From assembly GCF_019357415.1 (NCBI RefSeq), contig NZ_CP048410.1:2327001-2391000 (forward strand): a stretch of DNA of 64,000 nt, read 5' to 3'. This stretch comes from Gramella sp. MT6 (GTDB taxonomy: Bacteria > Bacteroidota > Bacteroidia > Flavobacteriales > Flavobacteriaceae). Below are positions 37,447 through 47,900 of this stretch, in pieces. Both the position numbers and the translations under genes were made by a program. Numbering within the stretch: the stretch's first letter is position 1; each line of letters begins with the position of its first letter. Under the pieces are notes generated by a model, which was given only the letters and a program-made list of their open reading frames with translations, ran no database searches and was not told where the DNA came from.

Positions 37447-38196
37447 ATGAAGGAATGGCTTCTCTATACCTTTGAATCAAAGATCTATGTGACTCATCTA
37501 ATGGAATTACTAGCCGCTTTGGCAGGTAGTATCTACATTTACTTATCTAAGGATAAAAAAAATGATCATCGCATATTTGTTAGATTTTTATGGTCTGTTT
37601 TATTAATTGACATCGTTGGCGGCTATGCCGGTCTGGCTTATTTCGATAATTACGAGCACTTTCAATTTTTAAAAGGAACACCCTTTGTGCGAAATAATTG
37701 GTACTTTAATATCGCTGAGGTTTACTTCATAAGCTTTTATTCTTTTTTTCTCATGAGAAAAATATCATCGGCTCCTTTCAGGAAGATCTTAAAACGCACA
37801 ATTATTCTTTATATCATATTTGCTATAATAAATATGTATCTAGCTGATGACTTTTTCGGAAATGATGTGGTCATAAACTATATAGTGGGTGCCTTTTTAA
37901 TATTATCCACGGTTTTCCTATACTTTTTCGATATGATGATGAGTGATGAGGTCCTATCATTTTATAAGAGATTGACGTTTTATATCGCTGTGGGTATTTC
38001 GATTTCTTTTCTGGTGCGGGTTCCTATAAGTATTTACAATGAATTCATAACGGTTGAAAATGTGGAATTTAATAAGGTTTTTTTTACGGTTATTAGGTAT
38101 TCCAACGTATTTATATATACGATGTTCACATTAGGATTTTACATGAATTATAAACATCAGCAAAATCATAGTACCTTGGAGTTACAAAAAACCTGA
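37447..38196 (+). CDS. Seven-span-like membrane protein, paralogue B2
   Basis: A 249-residue integral membrane protein with about seven hydrophobic segments, homologous to B1 and B3. LMELLAALAGSIYIY at the N-terminus, PFVRNNWYFN after the second helix and TFYIAVGISISFLVRVPISIY near the end align with the other two copies. No known domain is recognised. It lies between the small protein A2 and B3 with spacings of 15 and 32 nt. Confidence 0.75.
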   Translation: MKEWLLYTFESKIYVTHLMELLAALAGSIYIYLSKDKKNDHRIFVRFLWSVLLIDIVGGYAGLAYFDNYEHFQFLKGTPFVRNNWYFNIAEVYFISFYSFFLMRKISSAPFRKILKRTIILYIIFAIINMYLADDFFGNDVVINYIVGAFLILSTVFLYFFDMMMSDEVLSFYKRLTFYIAVGISISFLVRVPISIYNEFITVENVEFNKVFFTVIRYSNVFIYTMFTLGFYMNYKHQQNHSTLELQKT

Positions 38197-38228
38197 TATC
38201 TTTATTCGGAAGCTAATCTTTTTGAATA

Positions 38229-38969
38229 ATGAAATTGATCGAGTTTCTATTTGAAACTAAACTCTTTGTAGGCACAATCTTTGAAATTATAGCGGCTCTG
38301 TTCGGGATCTGGTATTTGAGAAAGTCAGATTATACCGAGCCTGAGATAAGATATTTTGTGTATTATCTAATTCTGATTGTTTTTCTTGAAGTCTATGGTT
38401 ATTTACCAATCTGGGCCTGGCTAGAGGATTATGAGATCTTTTCTTTTTATGAAAATACAGTTTTTCGTAGGAATCTTTGGTGGGCTAATAGTCTTAAAAT
38501 TGTAACCACGCTTTGTATATCCTGGATTTTTATTAAACAAATTCAAAATGAACAAACAAAAAAATGGCTAATCACCATACTATATATTTTTCCCGTCTTT
38601 AGTATTCTAAGTTTTCTCACCATTGGGGAGTTTTTTCATGCTTATGACCCGTATGTGGATATTTCTAAGACGTTTATCCTGCTCATTTGTATAGGCTTAT
38701 ATTACCTTCAAATTCTGAAATCAGATGAGATCCTTGATTTCTTTAAAGATATTCGGTTTTATATATCTATTGGTATAGTGATCTGGCAGTTAGGGATGGT
38801 GCCCCTTGGTCTTTATAGTAGCTTTTTTAGCCTGGAAAACCCTTTGTATATAAAACTGGATAGAATAGTACACCTATATGCAAACGTGTTTCTGTATTCT
38901 GTGTTTGCGATCGGCTTTTATGTAGACTACCGTTATAATCCGCATAAACCGAAAAAAGCAGTAGTTTAG
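38229..38969 (+). CDS. Seven-span-like membrane protein, paralogue B3
   Basis: A 246-residue integral membrane protein homologous to B1 and B2 (IFEIIAALFGIWYL; TVFRRNLWWANSL; RFYISIGIVIWQLG). It directly precedes the intact kinase by 57 nt, in the same relation that B1 has to the kinase remnant, so B3 is the likely counterpart of B1 in the duplication. Sensor role inferred only from context. Confidence 0.75.
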   Translation: MKLIEFLFETKLFVGTIFEIIAALFGIWYLRKSDYTEPEIRYFVYYLILIVFLEVYGYLPIWAWLEDYEIFSFYENTVFRRNLWWANSLKIVTTLCISWIFIKQIQNEQTKKWLITILYIFPVFSILSFLTIGEFFHAYDPYVDISKTFILLICIGLYYLQILKSDEILDFFKDIRFYISIGIVIWQLGMVPLGLYSSFFSLENPLYIKLDRIVHLYANVFLYSVFAIGFYVDYRYNPHKPKKAVV

Positions 38970-39026
38970 GTGTTTCCAAAATTCTATTAATTTTATGTAT
39001 AATTGCCTATAACCCAAGCTTAAAAT

Positions 39027-39815
39027 ATGCTTCGTAAGGAAGAGATCTTACTAATTATTTATTTTATCCTGGTCATTCTTTTTCTGGCAGGCTTTACGGT
39101 GATATTCTTTATTACCTACCAGAGAAGAAAGAATAAGATATTAAAAGAGAAATATGAAGCCGAACAGAACTTCAAGGCTGAACTTTCCAATGTTAGGCTT
39201 GAGATACAAGAAGCTACACTCAAAAACGTAAGCTGGGAACTTCATGATAATATTGGCCAGTTATTATCTGTTGCGAGCATGCAATTAAATTTACTTAATA
39301 AGAAAGTCGCAGAAGAAAACAAGAAGGGTTTCCAGGAGGTTAAGGGTCTTGTAGCAAGTTCTTTGGCAGAGATCAGGGCGTTGTCCAGGTCATTGAATAA
39401 CGAAGTGATAGATTACGTAGGTTTGGAAGCATCTGTAAAAAATGAAATAGATCGTTTTAATCGGTTGGAAGTTATTGATGCAGAACTTGAAATTGAAGGA
39501 ACACCTTTTCAGGTAAACCAGGAGGACAGTATCATTCTTTTCAGAATATTACAGGAATATTTTACAAATGTCATTAAATATGCTTCGGCCTCAAGATTGG
39601 AGGTTAAATTCACTTACGGGCAGGAATTTCTAGAAATTAGAGCAGTAGAGGATGGAAGAGGTTTTGATGCTGAAGCAGAAAGTTCAGGCTCCGGGCTCAT
39701 AAATATGCGTAGCCGTGCCGAGATCATTAATACTGAATTTGATCTGAATTCTTCAATTGGTAAAGGAACTTCGCTATCTTTACGATATCCAACCAAGAAC
39801 ACTAAAAATGAATAA
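39027..39815 (+). CDS. Membrane-anchored histidine kinase, HisKA_3 (NarL-type) family
   Basis: The 262-residue kinase has one N-terminal membrane helix (~7-30), a short coiled coil (~33-62), a HisKA_3 dimerisation domain with LKNVSWELHDNIGQLL (His73) and a HATPase domain (DGRGFD and GSGLINM G-boxes, then GKGTSLSLRYP). It has no periplasmic sensor of its own, so sensing probably relies on a partner, and the neighbouring multi-span proteins are the obvious candidates. It overlaps the response regulator by 8 nt, which strongly supports a cognate pair. Confidence 0.9.
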   Translation: MLRKEEILLIIYFILVILFLAGFTVIFFITYQRRKNKILKEKYEAEQNFKAELSNVRLEIQEATLKNVSWELHDNIGQLLSVASMQLNLLNKKVAEENKKGFQEVKGLVASSLAEIRALSRSLNNEVIDYVGLEASVKNEIDRFNRLEVIDAELEIEGTPFQVNQEDSIILFRILQEYFTNVIKYASASRLEVKFTYGQEFLEIRAVEDGRGFDAEAESSGSGLINMRSRAEIINTEFDLNSSIGKGTSLSLRYPTKNTKNE

Positions 39816-40440
39816 AACGATAATAATCGTTGACGATCATAAACTTTTTGCCCAATCGCTTCAGATCCTCGTTAATTCTTTTGAGGGTTTTGAAGTACTT
39901 GAAGTATTTAAGAACGGTGAAGAACTGGTTAAATATAGCGAAGACGGGAATGAACTGCCAGATATAATTCTTCTGGACATGCGTATGCCTGTGATGGATG
40001 GAATGAGTACTATGAAGTGGCTTAAAGAAAACCATCCAGAACAAAAGGTTTTAACCCTTACCGTAGACCAGGAAGATGAAACCATTATCAAAATGCTTAG
40101 GTTGGGATGCCGTGGATATTTGCTTAAGGATATTGATCCCGAAGAATTTGAACATGCTTTAAACGCCATTTACAATAGCGGATATTATTCTAATAAAACG
40201 ATCTCTGAAGCCCTGAGCCGGGAAGAAAGAAAGCAGAAATACGAGGAACTTACTTCAAGAGAACTCGAATTCTTAAACCATGCCTGTAGTGAACTTACTT
40301 ATAAGGCGATCGCCGGGGAGATGAACCTTAGTCCCAAGACAGTGGAGAACTATCGTGAGAGCCTATTTAATAAGTTGCATGTGAAAAGTAGGGTAGGCCT
40401 CGTGATCTTCGCGATCAAAGAGGGAATTTGTGAAGTTTAA
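39808..40440 (+). CDS. LuxR/NarL-type response regulator
   Basis: A 210-residue transcription factor with a receiver domain (VDDHKLFAQ, phospho-acceptor Asp57 in ILLDMRMP, then TVD and K109 region LLKDID) and a C-terminal LuxR-type helix-turn-helix (LTSRELEFLNHACSELTYKAIAGEM in pieces, SPKTVENYRESLFNKL). I start it at the ATG of MNKTIIIVDDH; an upstream in-frame start would add 17 residues that overlap the kinase. Its targets are unknown; the cassette itself is the first place to look. Confidence 0.93.
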   Translation: MNKTIIIVDDHKLFAQSLQILVNSFEGFEVLEVFKNGEELVKYSEDGNELPDIILLDMRMPVMDGMSTMKWLKENHPEQKVLTLTVDQEDETIIKMLRLGCRGYLLKDIDPEEFEHALNAIYNSGYYSNKTISEALSREERKQKYEELTSRELEFLNHACSELTYKAIAGEMNLSPKTVENYRESLFNKLHVKSRVGLVIFAIKEGICEV

Positions 40441-40525
40441 GAATACTTTAATTCAAATTTTTTATTTCAAATTCGTTAACTGCTCTTTCTGCAGTATCTT
40501 CGTTTATTCAAAAAATTAAATTGCC

Positions 40526-42049
40526 GTGATAGATTCAGCAAAAATTGAACTTAGAAATTTACAGGTAAAGGATTATGAGGAATTAAAGATCTCCATGGTC
40601 AAGAGTTATCAGGCCATGCCTGATGAATACTGGAGCAAAGGAGAGATAAAGACACTGGTTAATAAATTTCCCGAAGGTCAGCTATGCATTGTTATTGATA
40701 ATCGGATCGCAGGATGCGCGCTATCGATAATTGTAGATTATGATAAGTTCGACGATAATCATAATTATGAAGAGATCATAGGTGGGGAGAATTTTTCGAC
40801 CCATTCCAAAAATGGAAATGTACTCTACGGAATAGATGTATTTATTCATCCTGAATTCCGTGGAATGCGACTTGGACGCCGACTTTATGAGGCTAGAAAA
40901 GAACTTTGTGAGCATCTAAATCTCAAGTCGATCATTTTTGGTGGTAGAATTCCTAATTATTCAAAATTCGCGGAAGAATTAACCCCGAAGAAATATATTG
41001 AGAAAGTAAAACTTCAGGAGATTCACGATCCTGTGCTTTCTTTTCAGCTGAACAATGATTTTCACGTAAAGAAAGTGATCAAGGGCTATCTTCCCGGTGA
41101 TCACGAAAGTAAAGAATATGCCACTCTAATGGAGTGGAATAATATCTACTATACCAAACCTCAGAAGTTGGTTAATACTACTAAGACAGTGGTGAGACTA
41201 GGTTTGGTACAATGGCAAATGCGGCTGTTCAAGGATTATGATGCCCTGGTTTCTCAGATAGAATTCTTTGTAGATGCGGTGAGTAATTACCAGAGTGATT
41301 TTATCCTTTTCCCGGAATTGTTCAACGCTCCTCTAATGGCGCAGTTCAATCATCTTTCTGAACCGGAAGCTATCCGCGGACTTTCAGACTACACAGAGCG
41401 TTTATTAGAGACTTTTAGGGAGTTTGCGATAAACTACAACATAAATATAATTACCGGCAGTATGCCCCAGGCCATTGGTGAACATATGTATAATGTAGGT
41501 TTTCTATGTAGGAGAGATGGTAGTTATGAGCGCTATGAAAAATTGCATATAACTCCTGCCGAAGAGACTGCCTGGGGAATGAAAGGCGGGAACAAGCTGG
41601 AGACTTTCGACACCGATTGTGGAAAGGTTGGAGTATTGATCTGTTATGATGTGGAATTTCCTGAAGTTTCCAGAATTCTGGCTGAAGAAGGGATGAATAT
41701 ACTTTTTGTTCCATTTATGACCGATACCCAGAATGGATATTCCAGGGTGAAGATCTGTGCACAGGCACGTGCGGTAGAAAATGAATGTTATGTGGCCATG
41801 GCCGGTTCTGTAGGTAATCTTCCCAAGGTTGATAATATGGATATTCAGTATGCGCAAAGTGCGGTACTAACTCCATCAGATTTCGCTTTCCCGGTAAACG
41901 GGATCAAAGCTGAAGCTACCCCAAATACTGAAAGTACTTTACTGGTAGATGTAGATCTAGATCTTTTAAAGGAGCTGCATAACTTCGGAAGTGTGCGAAA
42001 TATGAAAGACAGAAGAAAGGATCTGTATTCTCTGAAAAAGAAAAAATAG
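40526..42049 (+). CDS. GNAT acetyltransferase-nitrilase fusion protein
   Basis: A 507-residue two-domain protein. Residues ~5-190 form a GNAT fold with the acetyl-CoA loop PEFRGMRLGRRL (109-120). Residues ~225-505 form a carbon-nitrogen hydrolase with the complete triad Glu264 (FPELFNAPL), Lys339 (YEKLHITP) and Cys373 (LICYDVEFPE). Such fusions are widespread in Bacteroidota, but the substrate is not known to me; the omega-amidase-like hydrolase domain suggests an amide. The start is GTG, since no nearby in-frame ATG precedes the conserved GNAT start. Single gene. Confidence 0.9.
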   Translation: MIDSAKIELRNLQVKDYEELKISMVKSYQAMPDEYWSKGEIKTLVNKFPEGQLCIVIDNRIAGCALSIIVDYDKFDDNHNYEEIIGGENFSTHSKNGNVLYGIDVFIHPEFRGMRLGRRLYEARKELCEHLNLKSIIFGGRIPNYSKFAEELTPKKYIEKVKLQEIHDPVLSFQLNNDFHVKKVIKGYLPGDHESKEYATLMEWNNIYYTKPQKLVNTTKTVVRLGLVQWQMRLFKDYDALVSQIEFFVDAVSNYQSDFILFPELFNAPLMAQFNHLSEPEAIRGLSDYTERLLETFREFAINYNINIITGSMPQAIGEHMYNVGFLCRRDGSYERYEKLHITPAEETAWGMKGGNKLETFDTDCGKVGVLICYDVEFPEVSRILAEEGMNILFVPFMTDTQNGYSRVKICAQARAVENECYVAMAGSVGNLPKVDNMDIQYAQSAVLTPSDFAFPVNGIKAEATPNTESTLLVDVDLDLLKELHNFGSVRNMKDRRKDLYSLKKKK

Positions 42050-42145
42050 CTTTTTGCTGATCATTTTACTTCTCTATAGAAAAATCAAGAGGAGACTAAG
42101 AATAAAATTAACAGTCTGAAAAATAGACTTCTATAATATATTTTT

Positions 42146-42153
42146 TACTTTAG
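42146..42153 (+). promoter_or_regulatory. -7 box of the ilv leader transcript
   Basis: TACTTTAG matches TAnnTTTG at seven of eight positions and ends 4 nt before the leader-peptide ATG, the same spacing as in the arg leader. No clear -33 TTG is seen. Confidence 0.45.
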
Positions 42154-42157
42154 AAGC

Positions 42158-42229
42158 ATGATTACAGTAATTCAGAACATTATTTCATCTATCCTGGAGG
42201 TCATTTTCATTATCGAAAACCGACCCTAG
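42158..42229 (+). CDS. Ile-rich leader peptide of the ilv operon
   Basis: A 23-residue ORF (MITVIQNIISSILEVIFIIE then NRP, stop TAG). Eight of 23 residues are Ile, with two Val and one Leu, all concentrated before the stop. It precedes an intrinsic terminator and the ilvD gene, as in classical attenuation leaders. The transcript would have almost no 5' UTR, since the -7 box ends 4 nt before the ATG. Confidence 0.8.
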   Translation: MITVIQNIISSILEVIFIIENRP

Positions 42230-42287
42230 AAAGATGTGCGTTCTATCCAGTATAAATTAAAGCCATCTTTTTAGATGGCTTTTTTTA
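42230..42287 (+). terminator. ilv attenuator (terminator and competing antiterminator)
   Basis: AGCCATCT (42261-42268) and AGATGGCT (42273-42280) form a stem followed by Ts to 42286. AAAGATG at 42230-42236, just after the leader stop codon, can pair instead with CATCTTT (42264-42270) and break the terminator. A ribosome at the stop codon would cover the antiterminator strand. A ribosome stalled on Ile codons would leave it free. From 42290 to 42476 nothing further is recognised. Confidence 0.78.
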
Positions 42288-42476
42288 TTCCCAGAACACA
42301 AGTTTTACTTAAATCAAATCAATTAGCTATCGTAATATTAAATGTTATAAACAATTGAAAAACAGTTAGTTATGATTTTTAGATTATGATTGAAATTAAT
42401 TCAGCACTTGTAAAGAGTCTTAAACAGTATAGTTAACCAAGTATTTTTAAATCTTATTGAAACCGAAACGAATTAA

Positions 42477-44150
42477 ATGAATACCAAATACAGTAGCAAA
42501 ATAACACAAAGTGATTCTCAGCCTGCTTCACAGGCGATGCTTCACGCCATAGGACTAGACAGAGAAGATCTTAAAAAACCTTTCGTAGGTATAGGAAGTA
42601 CTGGTTATGAAGGTAATCCCTGTAATATGCACCTGAATGATCTTGCGAAAGAAGTAAAAAAAGGAACTCAAAATGCAGGATTAAACGGACTTATTTTTAA
42701 CACCATTGGAGTAAGTGATGGTATTTCTATGGGTACGCCGGGAATGCGCTATTCCCTTCCTTCCAGGGATATTATAGCAGATTCTATGGAAACTGTGGTA
42801 GCAGGAATGTCTTATGACGGGCTGGTGACTGTAGTTGGTTGTGATAAGAATATGCCCGGAGCATTAATGGCTATGTTAAGATTAAACCGCCCTTCGGTTC
42901 TGGTCTATGGAGGAACCATCGCGTCTGGATGCCATAATGGTAAAAAACTGGATGTGGTTTCGGCTTTTGAAGCATGGGGATCTAAGGTTTCCGGCGAAAT
43001 GCAGGAAGAAGAATATCAGGCGGTTATAGAAAAAGCCTGTCCCGGTGCAGGAGCTTGTGGAGGAATGTATACGGCAAATACCATGGCTTCAGCAATTGAA
43101 GCATTGGGGATGAGCCTTCCTTTTAATAGTTCCAATCCGGCTACTGGTCCTGAAAAAGTTCAGGAAAGCATTAAAGCAGGAGAGGCAATGGAATATTTGC
43201 TGGAAAATGATCTGAAACCAAAAGATATCGTAACGGCAAAATCATTTGAAAATGCTGTTCGATTACTAACGGTTCTAGGAGGTTCTACTAACGCAGTACT
43301 GCACTTTTTAGCGATCGCAAAAGCAGCTGATATCAGTTTTGGATTAAAGGATTTTGAAAGAATATGTGAGGAGACGCCATTTCTGGCAGATCTCAAGCCC
43401 AGCGGGAAATATCTTATGGAAGACATTCATAGGATTGGAGGAATCCCGGCTGTGATGAAATATATGTTGGAAAAAGGATTACTTCATGGCGAATGTATGA
43501 CCGTTACCGGTAAAACAATTGCCGAAAACCTTGAAAATGTTGAGCCTCTACCTTTCGATCAGGATGTAATTCATCCTGTGGAAAAACCCATCAAAGCCAC
43601 CGGACACATCAGAATACTATACGGTAATCTGGCTTCTGAGGGTTCCGTTGCTAAAATAACGGGTAAGGAAGGTTTAAAATTTACAGGAAAGGCCAGAGTT
43701 TTTAATGGTGAATTTGAAGCTAACGAGGGGATATCCTCCGGTAAGGTTCAAAAAGGAGACGTTGTCGTCATTCGCTATGAGGGCCCCAAAGGAGGACCGG
43801 GAATGCCTGAAATGCTGAAACCAACTTCAGCGATAATGGGTGCCGGACTTGGAAAAGAAGTCGCTCTTATTACAGACGGAAGATTTTCAGGGGGAACTCA
43901 TGGTTTCGTAGTGGGGCATATTACTCCTGAAGCTCAGGAAGGTGGACTCATAGGTCTGCTTAAAGATGGTGACGAGATCAGCATCAATGCTGAAACCAAT
44001 AGGATCGAGGCTCATTTGAGCGATGAAGAAATTAGTGAAAGAAAGAAAGCCTGGAAAGCGCCTGCTTTCAAGGTTAGTGGAGGTGTACTCTATAAATACG
44101 CAAAAACGGTAGCATCAGCTTCACAGGGCTGTGTTACAGATGAATTTTAA
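42477..44150 (+). CDS. ilvD: Dihydroxy-acid dehydratase
   Basis: Dehydrates 2,3-dihydroxy acids to the 2-keto acids of valine and isoleucine synthesis. The 557-residue protein has the iron-sulfur cysteines Cys49 (GNPCNMH), Cys122 (GCDKNMPG) and Cys194 (CPGAGACGG), plus the C-terminal [15 protein letters not shown] motif. First structural gene of ilvDBNCA, 247 nt after the attenuator leader peptide and 11 nt before ilvB. Confidence 0.96.
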   Translation: MNTKYSSKITQSDSQPASQAMLHAIGLDREDLKKPFVGIGSTGYEGNPCNMHLNDLAKEVKKGTQNAGLNGLIFNTIGVSDGISMGTPGMRYSLPSRDIIADSMETVVAGMSYDGLVTVVGCDKNMPGALMAMLRLNRPSVLVYGGTIASGCHNGKKLDVVSAFEAWGSKVSGEMQEEEYQAVIEKACPGAGACGGMYTANTMASAIEALGMSLPFNSSNPATGPEKVQESIKAGEAMEYLLENDLKPKDIVTAKSFENAVRLLTVLGGSTNAVLHFLAIAKAADISFGLKDFERICEETPFLADLKPSGKYLMEDIHRIGGIPAVMKYMLEKGLLHGECMTVTGKTIAENLENVEPLPFDQDVIHPVEKPIKATGHIRILYGNLASEGSVAKITGKEGLKFTGKARVFNGEFEANEGISSGKVQKGDVVVIRYEGPKGGPGMPEMLKPTSAIMGAGLGKEVALITDGRFSGGTHGFVVGHITPEAQEGGLIGLLKDGDEISINAETNRIEAHLSDEEISERKKAWKAPAFKVSGGVLYKYAKTVASASQGCVTDEF

Positions 44151-44161
44151 TACGGTGAATT

Positions 44162-45895
44162 ATGCAGGTTAAAACAGCAAGTTTCGAAAAGGTAAACACA
44201 AAAGACACCTTGACTGTTTCGGGAGCCGAAGCGGTTATTAAATGTTTACTTGAAGAAGGTGTGGATACTATTTACGGTTATCCCGGAGGGGCGATCATGC
44301 CCGTCTATGATGAGCTGTACAAATATCAGAAGGAAATTCACCACGTCCTCACCAGGCATGAACAGGGCGCGACACACGCTGCCCAGGGTTATGCCAGGGT
44401 TTCGGGAAAAGTAGGTGTTGCTGTGGCTACATCAGGACCGGGAGCAACTAACCTGGTCACCGGAATTGCTGATGCTCAAATAGATTCCACTCCAATGGTA
44501 TGTATTACTGGCCAGGTGGGATCACATTTACTGGGAAGTGACGCGTTCCAGGAAACCGATATTGTAGGTATTTCCACGCCAATTACTAAATGGAACTACC
44601 AGATCACTAAGGCGGAAGAAATTCCGGAAGTGATGGCGAAAGCCTTTTATATCGCGAAATCAGGAAGGCCGGGACCTGTACTTATAGATATTACGAAAGA
44701 TGCCCAGTTTGCTTCTTTGGAATTCAGTTATAAAAAATGCTCCGGAATCAGAAGTTATAAACCTTACCCGGAGCTGAATCTACTGGAAGTTGAAAGAGCT
44801 GCCGAGGTGATCAATAATGCTAAAAAACCCATGATCGTTTGGGGTCAGGGTGTAATTCTTGGTGGCGCAGAAGATCTTTTCAAACAAGTAGTTGAAAAAG
44901 CTGGAATCCCGGCTGCATGGACCATTCTAGGGCTTTCCGCACTGCCAACAGATCACCCGTTGAATGTGGGAATGGTTGGTATGCATGGAAATTATGCGCC
45001 TAATATGCTTACCAATGAATGTGATGTATTAATTGCTATTGGGATGAGGTTCGATGACCGGGTAACTGGGAATCTCGAAAAATATGCTAAACAGGCAAAG
45101 GTGATCCATTTTGAGATCGATCCGGCTGAAATAAATAAGAACGTAAAAGCAGATTATCCTGTTCTTGGAGACGTGAAGGAAAGTCTCAAAGCTTTACTGG
45201 AACTTTTAGAGCCGAATTCTCATGTAGAGTGGCATCAGGAGTTCAAGGAAATGTACAAGACCGAATATGAAAAGGTAATAAAAGGTAACCTTGATGTAAA
45301 TAAAAAAGATCTTGGAATGGCTGAAGTTATTCAGGAAATAAATACGCAGTCTAAAGGAGATGCTATCATCGTTTCAGACGTTGGTCAGCACCAGATGGCC
45401 GCTTGTAGATATGCCAGATTCAATGGCACTCGAAGCAATGTGACTTCCGGCGGACTCGGGACTATGGGCTTTGCGCTTCCGGCAGCTATAGGAGCAAAAA
45501 TGGCCAAGCCAGAGAGGGATGTGGTGGCCGTGATTGGTGATGGCGGTTACCAGATGACCATTCAGGAATTGGGAACTATTTTTCAAACCAAAGTTCCTGT
45601 AAAAATTGTGCTTTTGAACAATGGATTCCTGGGAATGGTGAGGCAGTGGCAGCAATTGTTTTTCGATAAACGCTATGCTTCTACCACAATGGTAAATCCA
45701 GATTTTATAACTATCGCGAAGGGATATCATATCAAGGCAAAACAGGTGACCGATAGGATTCAGTTGGAGGAAGCTGTAAAGGAAATGATGGAATCTGAGG
45801 AGGCTTATTTCCTTGAAGTGAAAGTTGAACAGGAAGAAAATGTGTTCCCAATGATTCCAACGGGAGCAGCAGTTTCAGACATATTATTAGAATAA
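44162..45895 (+). CDS. ilvB: Acetolactate synthase, large subunit
   Basis: Condenses pyruvate with pyruvate or 2-ketobutyrate, the first common step for valine, leucine and isoleucine. The 577-residue ThDP enzyme shows YGYPGGAIMPVYDE at the start of its pyrimidine domain, the catalytic Glu in TRHEQGA, and the ThDP/Mg motif GDGGYQM...(26 residues)...NN near the C-terminus (NNGFLGMVRQWQ). The stop TAA overlaps the ilvN ATG by one base. Confidence 0.96.
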   Translation: MQVKTASFEKVNTKDTLTVSGAEAVIKCLLEEGVDTIYGYPGGAIMPVYDELYKYQKEIHHVLTRHEQGATHAAQGYARVSGKVGVAVATSGPGATNLVTGIADAQIDSTPMVCITGQVGSHLLGSDAFQETDIVGISTPITKWNYQITKAEEIPEVMAKAFYIAKSGRPGPVLIDITKDAQFASLEFSYKKCSGIRSYKPYPELNLLEVERAAEVINNAKKPMIVWGQGVILGGAEDLFKQVVEKAGIPAAWTILGLSALPTDHPLNVGMVGMHGNYAPNMLTNECDVLIAIGMRFDDRVTGNLEKYAKQAKVIHFEIDPAEINKNVKADYPVLGDVKESLKALLELLEPNSHVEWHQEFKEMYKTEYEKVIKGNLDVNKKDLGMAEVIQEINTQSKGDAIIVSDVGQHQMAACRYARFNGTRSNVTSGGLGTMGFALPAAIGAKMAKPERDVVAVIGDGGYQMTIQELGTIFQTKVPVKIVLLNNGFLGMVRQWQQLFFDKRYASTTMVNPDFITIAKGYHIKAKQVTDRIQLEEAVKEMMESEEAYFLEVKVEQEENVFPMIPTGAAVSDILLE

Positions 45896-46434
45896 TGGAA
45901 AAAAAGAATTATACAGTATCAATATATACCGAGAATAACCTTGGTTTATTGAGCAGGATAGCGGCCATTTTCTTAAAAAGGCACATCAATATAGAGAGTA
46001 TTACCGCTTCACCTAGTGAGGTGACTGAAGTGATGCGTTTTATCATTATTGTGAATGTGACCGAGGAACAGATCAAAAAGATCGTGGGCCAGATCGAGAA
46101 ACAAATAGAAGTGATCAAGGCATTTTATCATACCGATGCTGAAACCATCTATCAGGAAACCGCTCTTTATAAGATCAGGTCTCAGGACTTTTTAGACGAT
46201 CATAATATTCAGGACTTCATTAAGGAAACCAATGCCCGCATTGTGACGGTTACCAAAGAATTTTTCGTGATCGAAAAGACCGGAAAACGAACAGAGGTAG
46301 ATGCTCTTTATGAAACCTTAAAACCATACGGATTAATGCAATTCGTAAGATCCGGTACTATCGCGGTAACTAAAAATGAAATGCCGATTTCAGGAATACT
46401 AGAAAAATTTAATACAACAAACTCATTATCATGA
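45895..46434 (+). CDS. ilvN: Acetolactate synthase, regulatory subunit
   Basis: Regulatory partner of IlvB that gives feedback inhibition by branched-chain amino acids. The 179-residue protein carries an N-terminal ACT domain ([32 protein letters not shown] in the valine-binding fold) and a C-terminal ALS small-subunit domain ([18 protein letters not shown]). It overlaps ilvB by 1 nt and ilvC by 4 nt. The symbol ilvH would serve equally. Confidence 0.93.
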   Translation: MEKKNYTVSIYTENNLGLLSRIAAIFLKRHINIESITASPSEVTEVMRFIIIVNVTEEQIKKIVGQIEKQIEVIKAFYHTDAETIYQETALYKIRSQDFLDDHNIQDFIKETNARIVTVTKEFFVIEKTGKRTEVDALYETLKPYGLMQFVRSGTIAVTKNEMPISGILEKFNTTNSLS

Positions 46435-47900
46435 CCAACTATTTTAACAGCCTTTCTACAGCTGAAAAACAAGATCAATTAGGAACCTGTCGTTTCATGG
46501 AACTGGACGAATTCAGTAATGGAGCAGAAGCCCTGTATGGTAAGAAAATAGTCATCGTGGGCTGCGGCGCGCAAGGTCTTAACCAGGGACTCAATATGCG
46601 CGACAGCGGACTCGATATTTCATACGCTCTAAGAGAAGGAGCGATCAAAGAAAAGCGCCAATCGTGGAAGAATGCTACTGAAAATGATTTTAATGTGGGT
46701 ACTTATGAAGAACTGGTTCCCGAGGCAGACCTGGTGATAAATTTAACACCAGACAAGCAACATACGTCGGTGATCAAAGGTATTCAGCCTCATTTGAAAA
46801 AAGGAGCGGTACTTTCCTATTCCCATGGTTTTAATATCGTGGAAGAGGGAATGAAGATCCGTGAGGATGTGACCGTGATCATGGTTGCGCCTAAATGTCC
46901 GGGATCTGAGGTTCGTGAAGAATATAAAAGAGGTTTTGGGGTGCCTACGCTTATCGCTGTACATCCTGAAAATGATCCTAAAGGCATTGGCCTGGAATGG
47001 GCAAAGGCTTATGCTTATGCTACAGGTGGTCATCGTGCAGGCGTGCTTGAATCTTCTTTTGTTGCTGAAGTGAAGTCAGATCTTATGGGTGAACAAACCA
47101 TTCTTTGTGGCGTTCTTCAAACAGGTTCGATCCTTACCTTCGATAAGATGGTTGCTGAAGGAGTAGATCCAAACTACGCGGCGAAATTAATTCAGTATGG
47201 ATGGGAAACCATTACCGAAGCTTTAAAGCATGGCGGGATCACTCAAATGATGGATCGTCTTTCAGATCCCGCAAAATTGAGAGCTAATGAAATTTCCGAA
47301 GATCTTAAGAAAACCATGCGTCCGCTTTTTCAGAAACATATGGATGATATCATTTCCGGGGAATTCAGTAGCCGAATGATGAAAGACTGGGCTAATGATG
47401 ATAAGGAATTGCATACTTGGAGAGCTGAAACCGAAAATACTGCCTTTGAAAAGACCGAAGCGACTTCTAAAGAGATTAGCGAACAGGAATATTTCGATAA
47501 AGGAGTATTGCTCGTCGCTTTTGTAAAGTCTGGAGTGGAGCTGGCTTTTGAAACCATGGTAGATGCAGGAATTATCGAAGAATCTGCTTATTATGAGTCT
47601 CTTCATGAAACTCCGCTAATTGCTAATACTATCGCCAGGAAGAAATTATATGAAATGAACAGAGTCATTTCAGATACAGCTGAATATGGTTGTTACCTGT
47701 TTGACCATGCCGCAAAACCTTTGATCAAGGATTATGTGAATTCTCTTGAGCCTGAAGTTGCCGGCAAGAAATTCGAAGGTGGAAATGTTGATGAGCAGAA
47801 ACTGGAAAAAGTTAATAAGGAAATAAAAAATCATCCTGTTGAGGAGGTCGGAGCTAAATTAAGATCTGCGATGACCGCAATGAAGAAAATATACGCGTAA
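46431..47900 (+). CDS. ilvC: Ketol-acid reductoisomerase, class II (long form)
   Basis: Isomerises and reduces acetolactate or acetohydroxybutyrate with NADPH. At 489 residues it is the long, plant/E. coli-type class II enzyme with a duplicated helical domain. The Rossmann motif [18 protein letters not shown] (~39-56) and the metal-site segment [11 protein letters not shown] are present. ATGA overlap with ilvN and TAATG overlap with ilvA show tight translational coupling. Confidence 0.95.
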   Translation: MTNYFNSLSTAEKQDQLGTCRFMELDEFSNGAEALYGKKIVIVGCGAQGLNQGLNMRDSGLDISYALREGAIKEKRQSWKNATENDFNVGTYEELVPEADLVINLTPDKQHTSVIKGIQPHLKKGAVLSYSHGFNIVEEGMKIREDVTVIMVAPKCPGSEVREEYKRGFGVPTLIAVHPENDPKGIGLEWAKAYAYATGGHRAGVLESSFVAEVKSDLMGEQTILCGVLQTGSILTFDKMVAEGVDPNYAAKLIQYGWETITEALKHGGITQMMDRLSDPAKLRANEISEDLKKTMRPLFQKHMDDIISGEFSSRMMKDWANDDKELHTWRAETENTAFEKTEATSKEISEQEYFDKGVLLVAFVKSGVELAFETMVDAGIIEESAYYESLHETPLIANTIARKKLYEMNRVISDTAEYGCYLFDHAAKPLIKDYVNSLEPEVAGKKFEGGNVDEQKLEKVNKEIKNHPVEEVGAKLRSAMTAMKKIYA

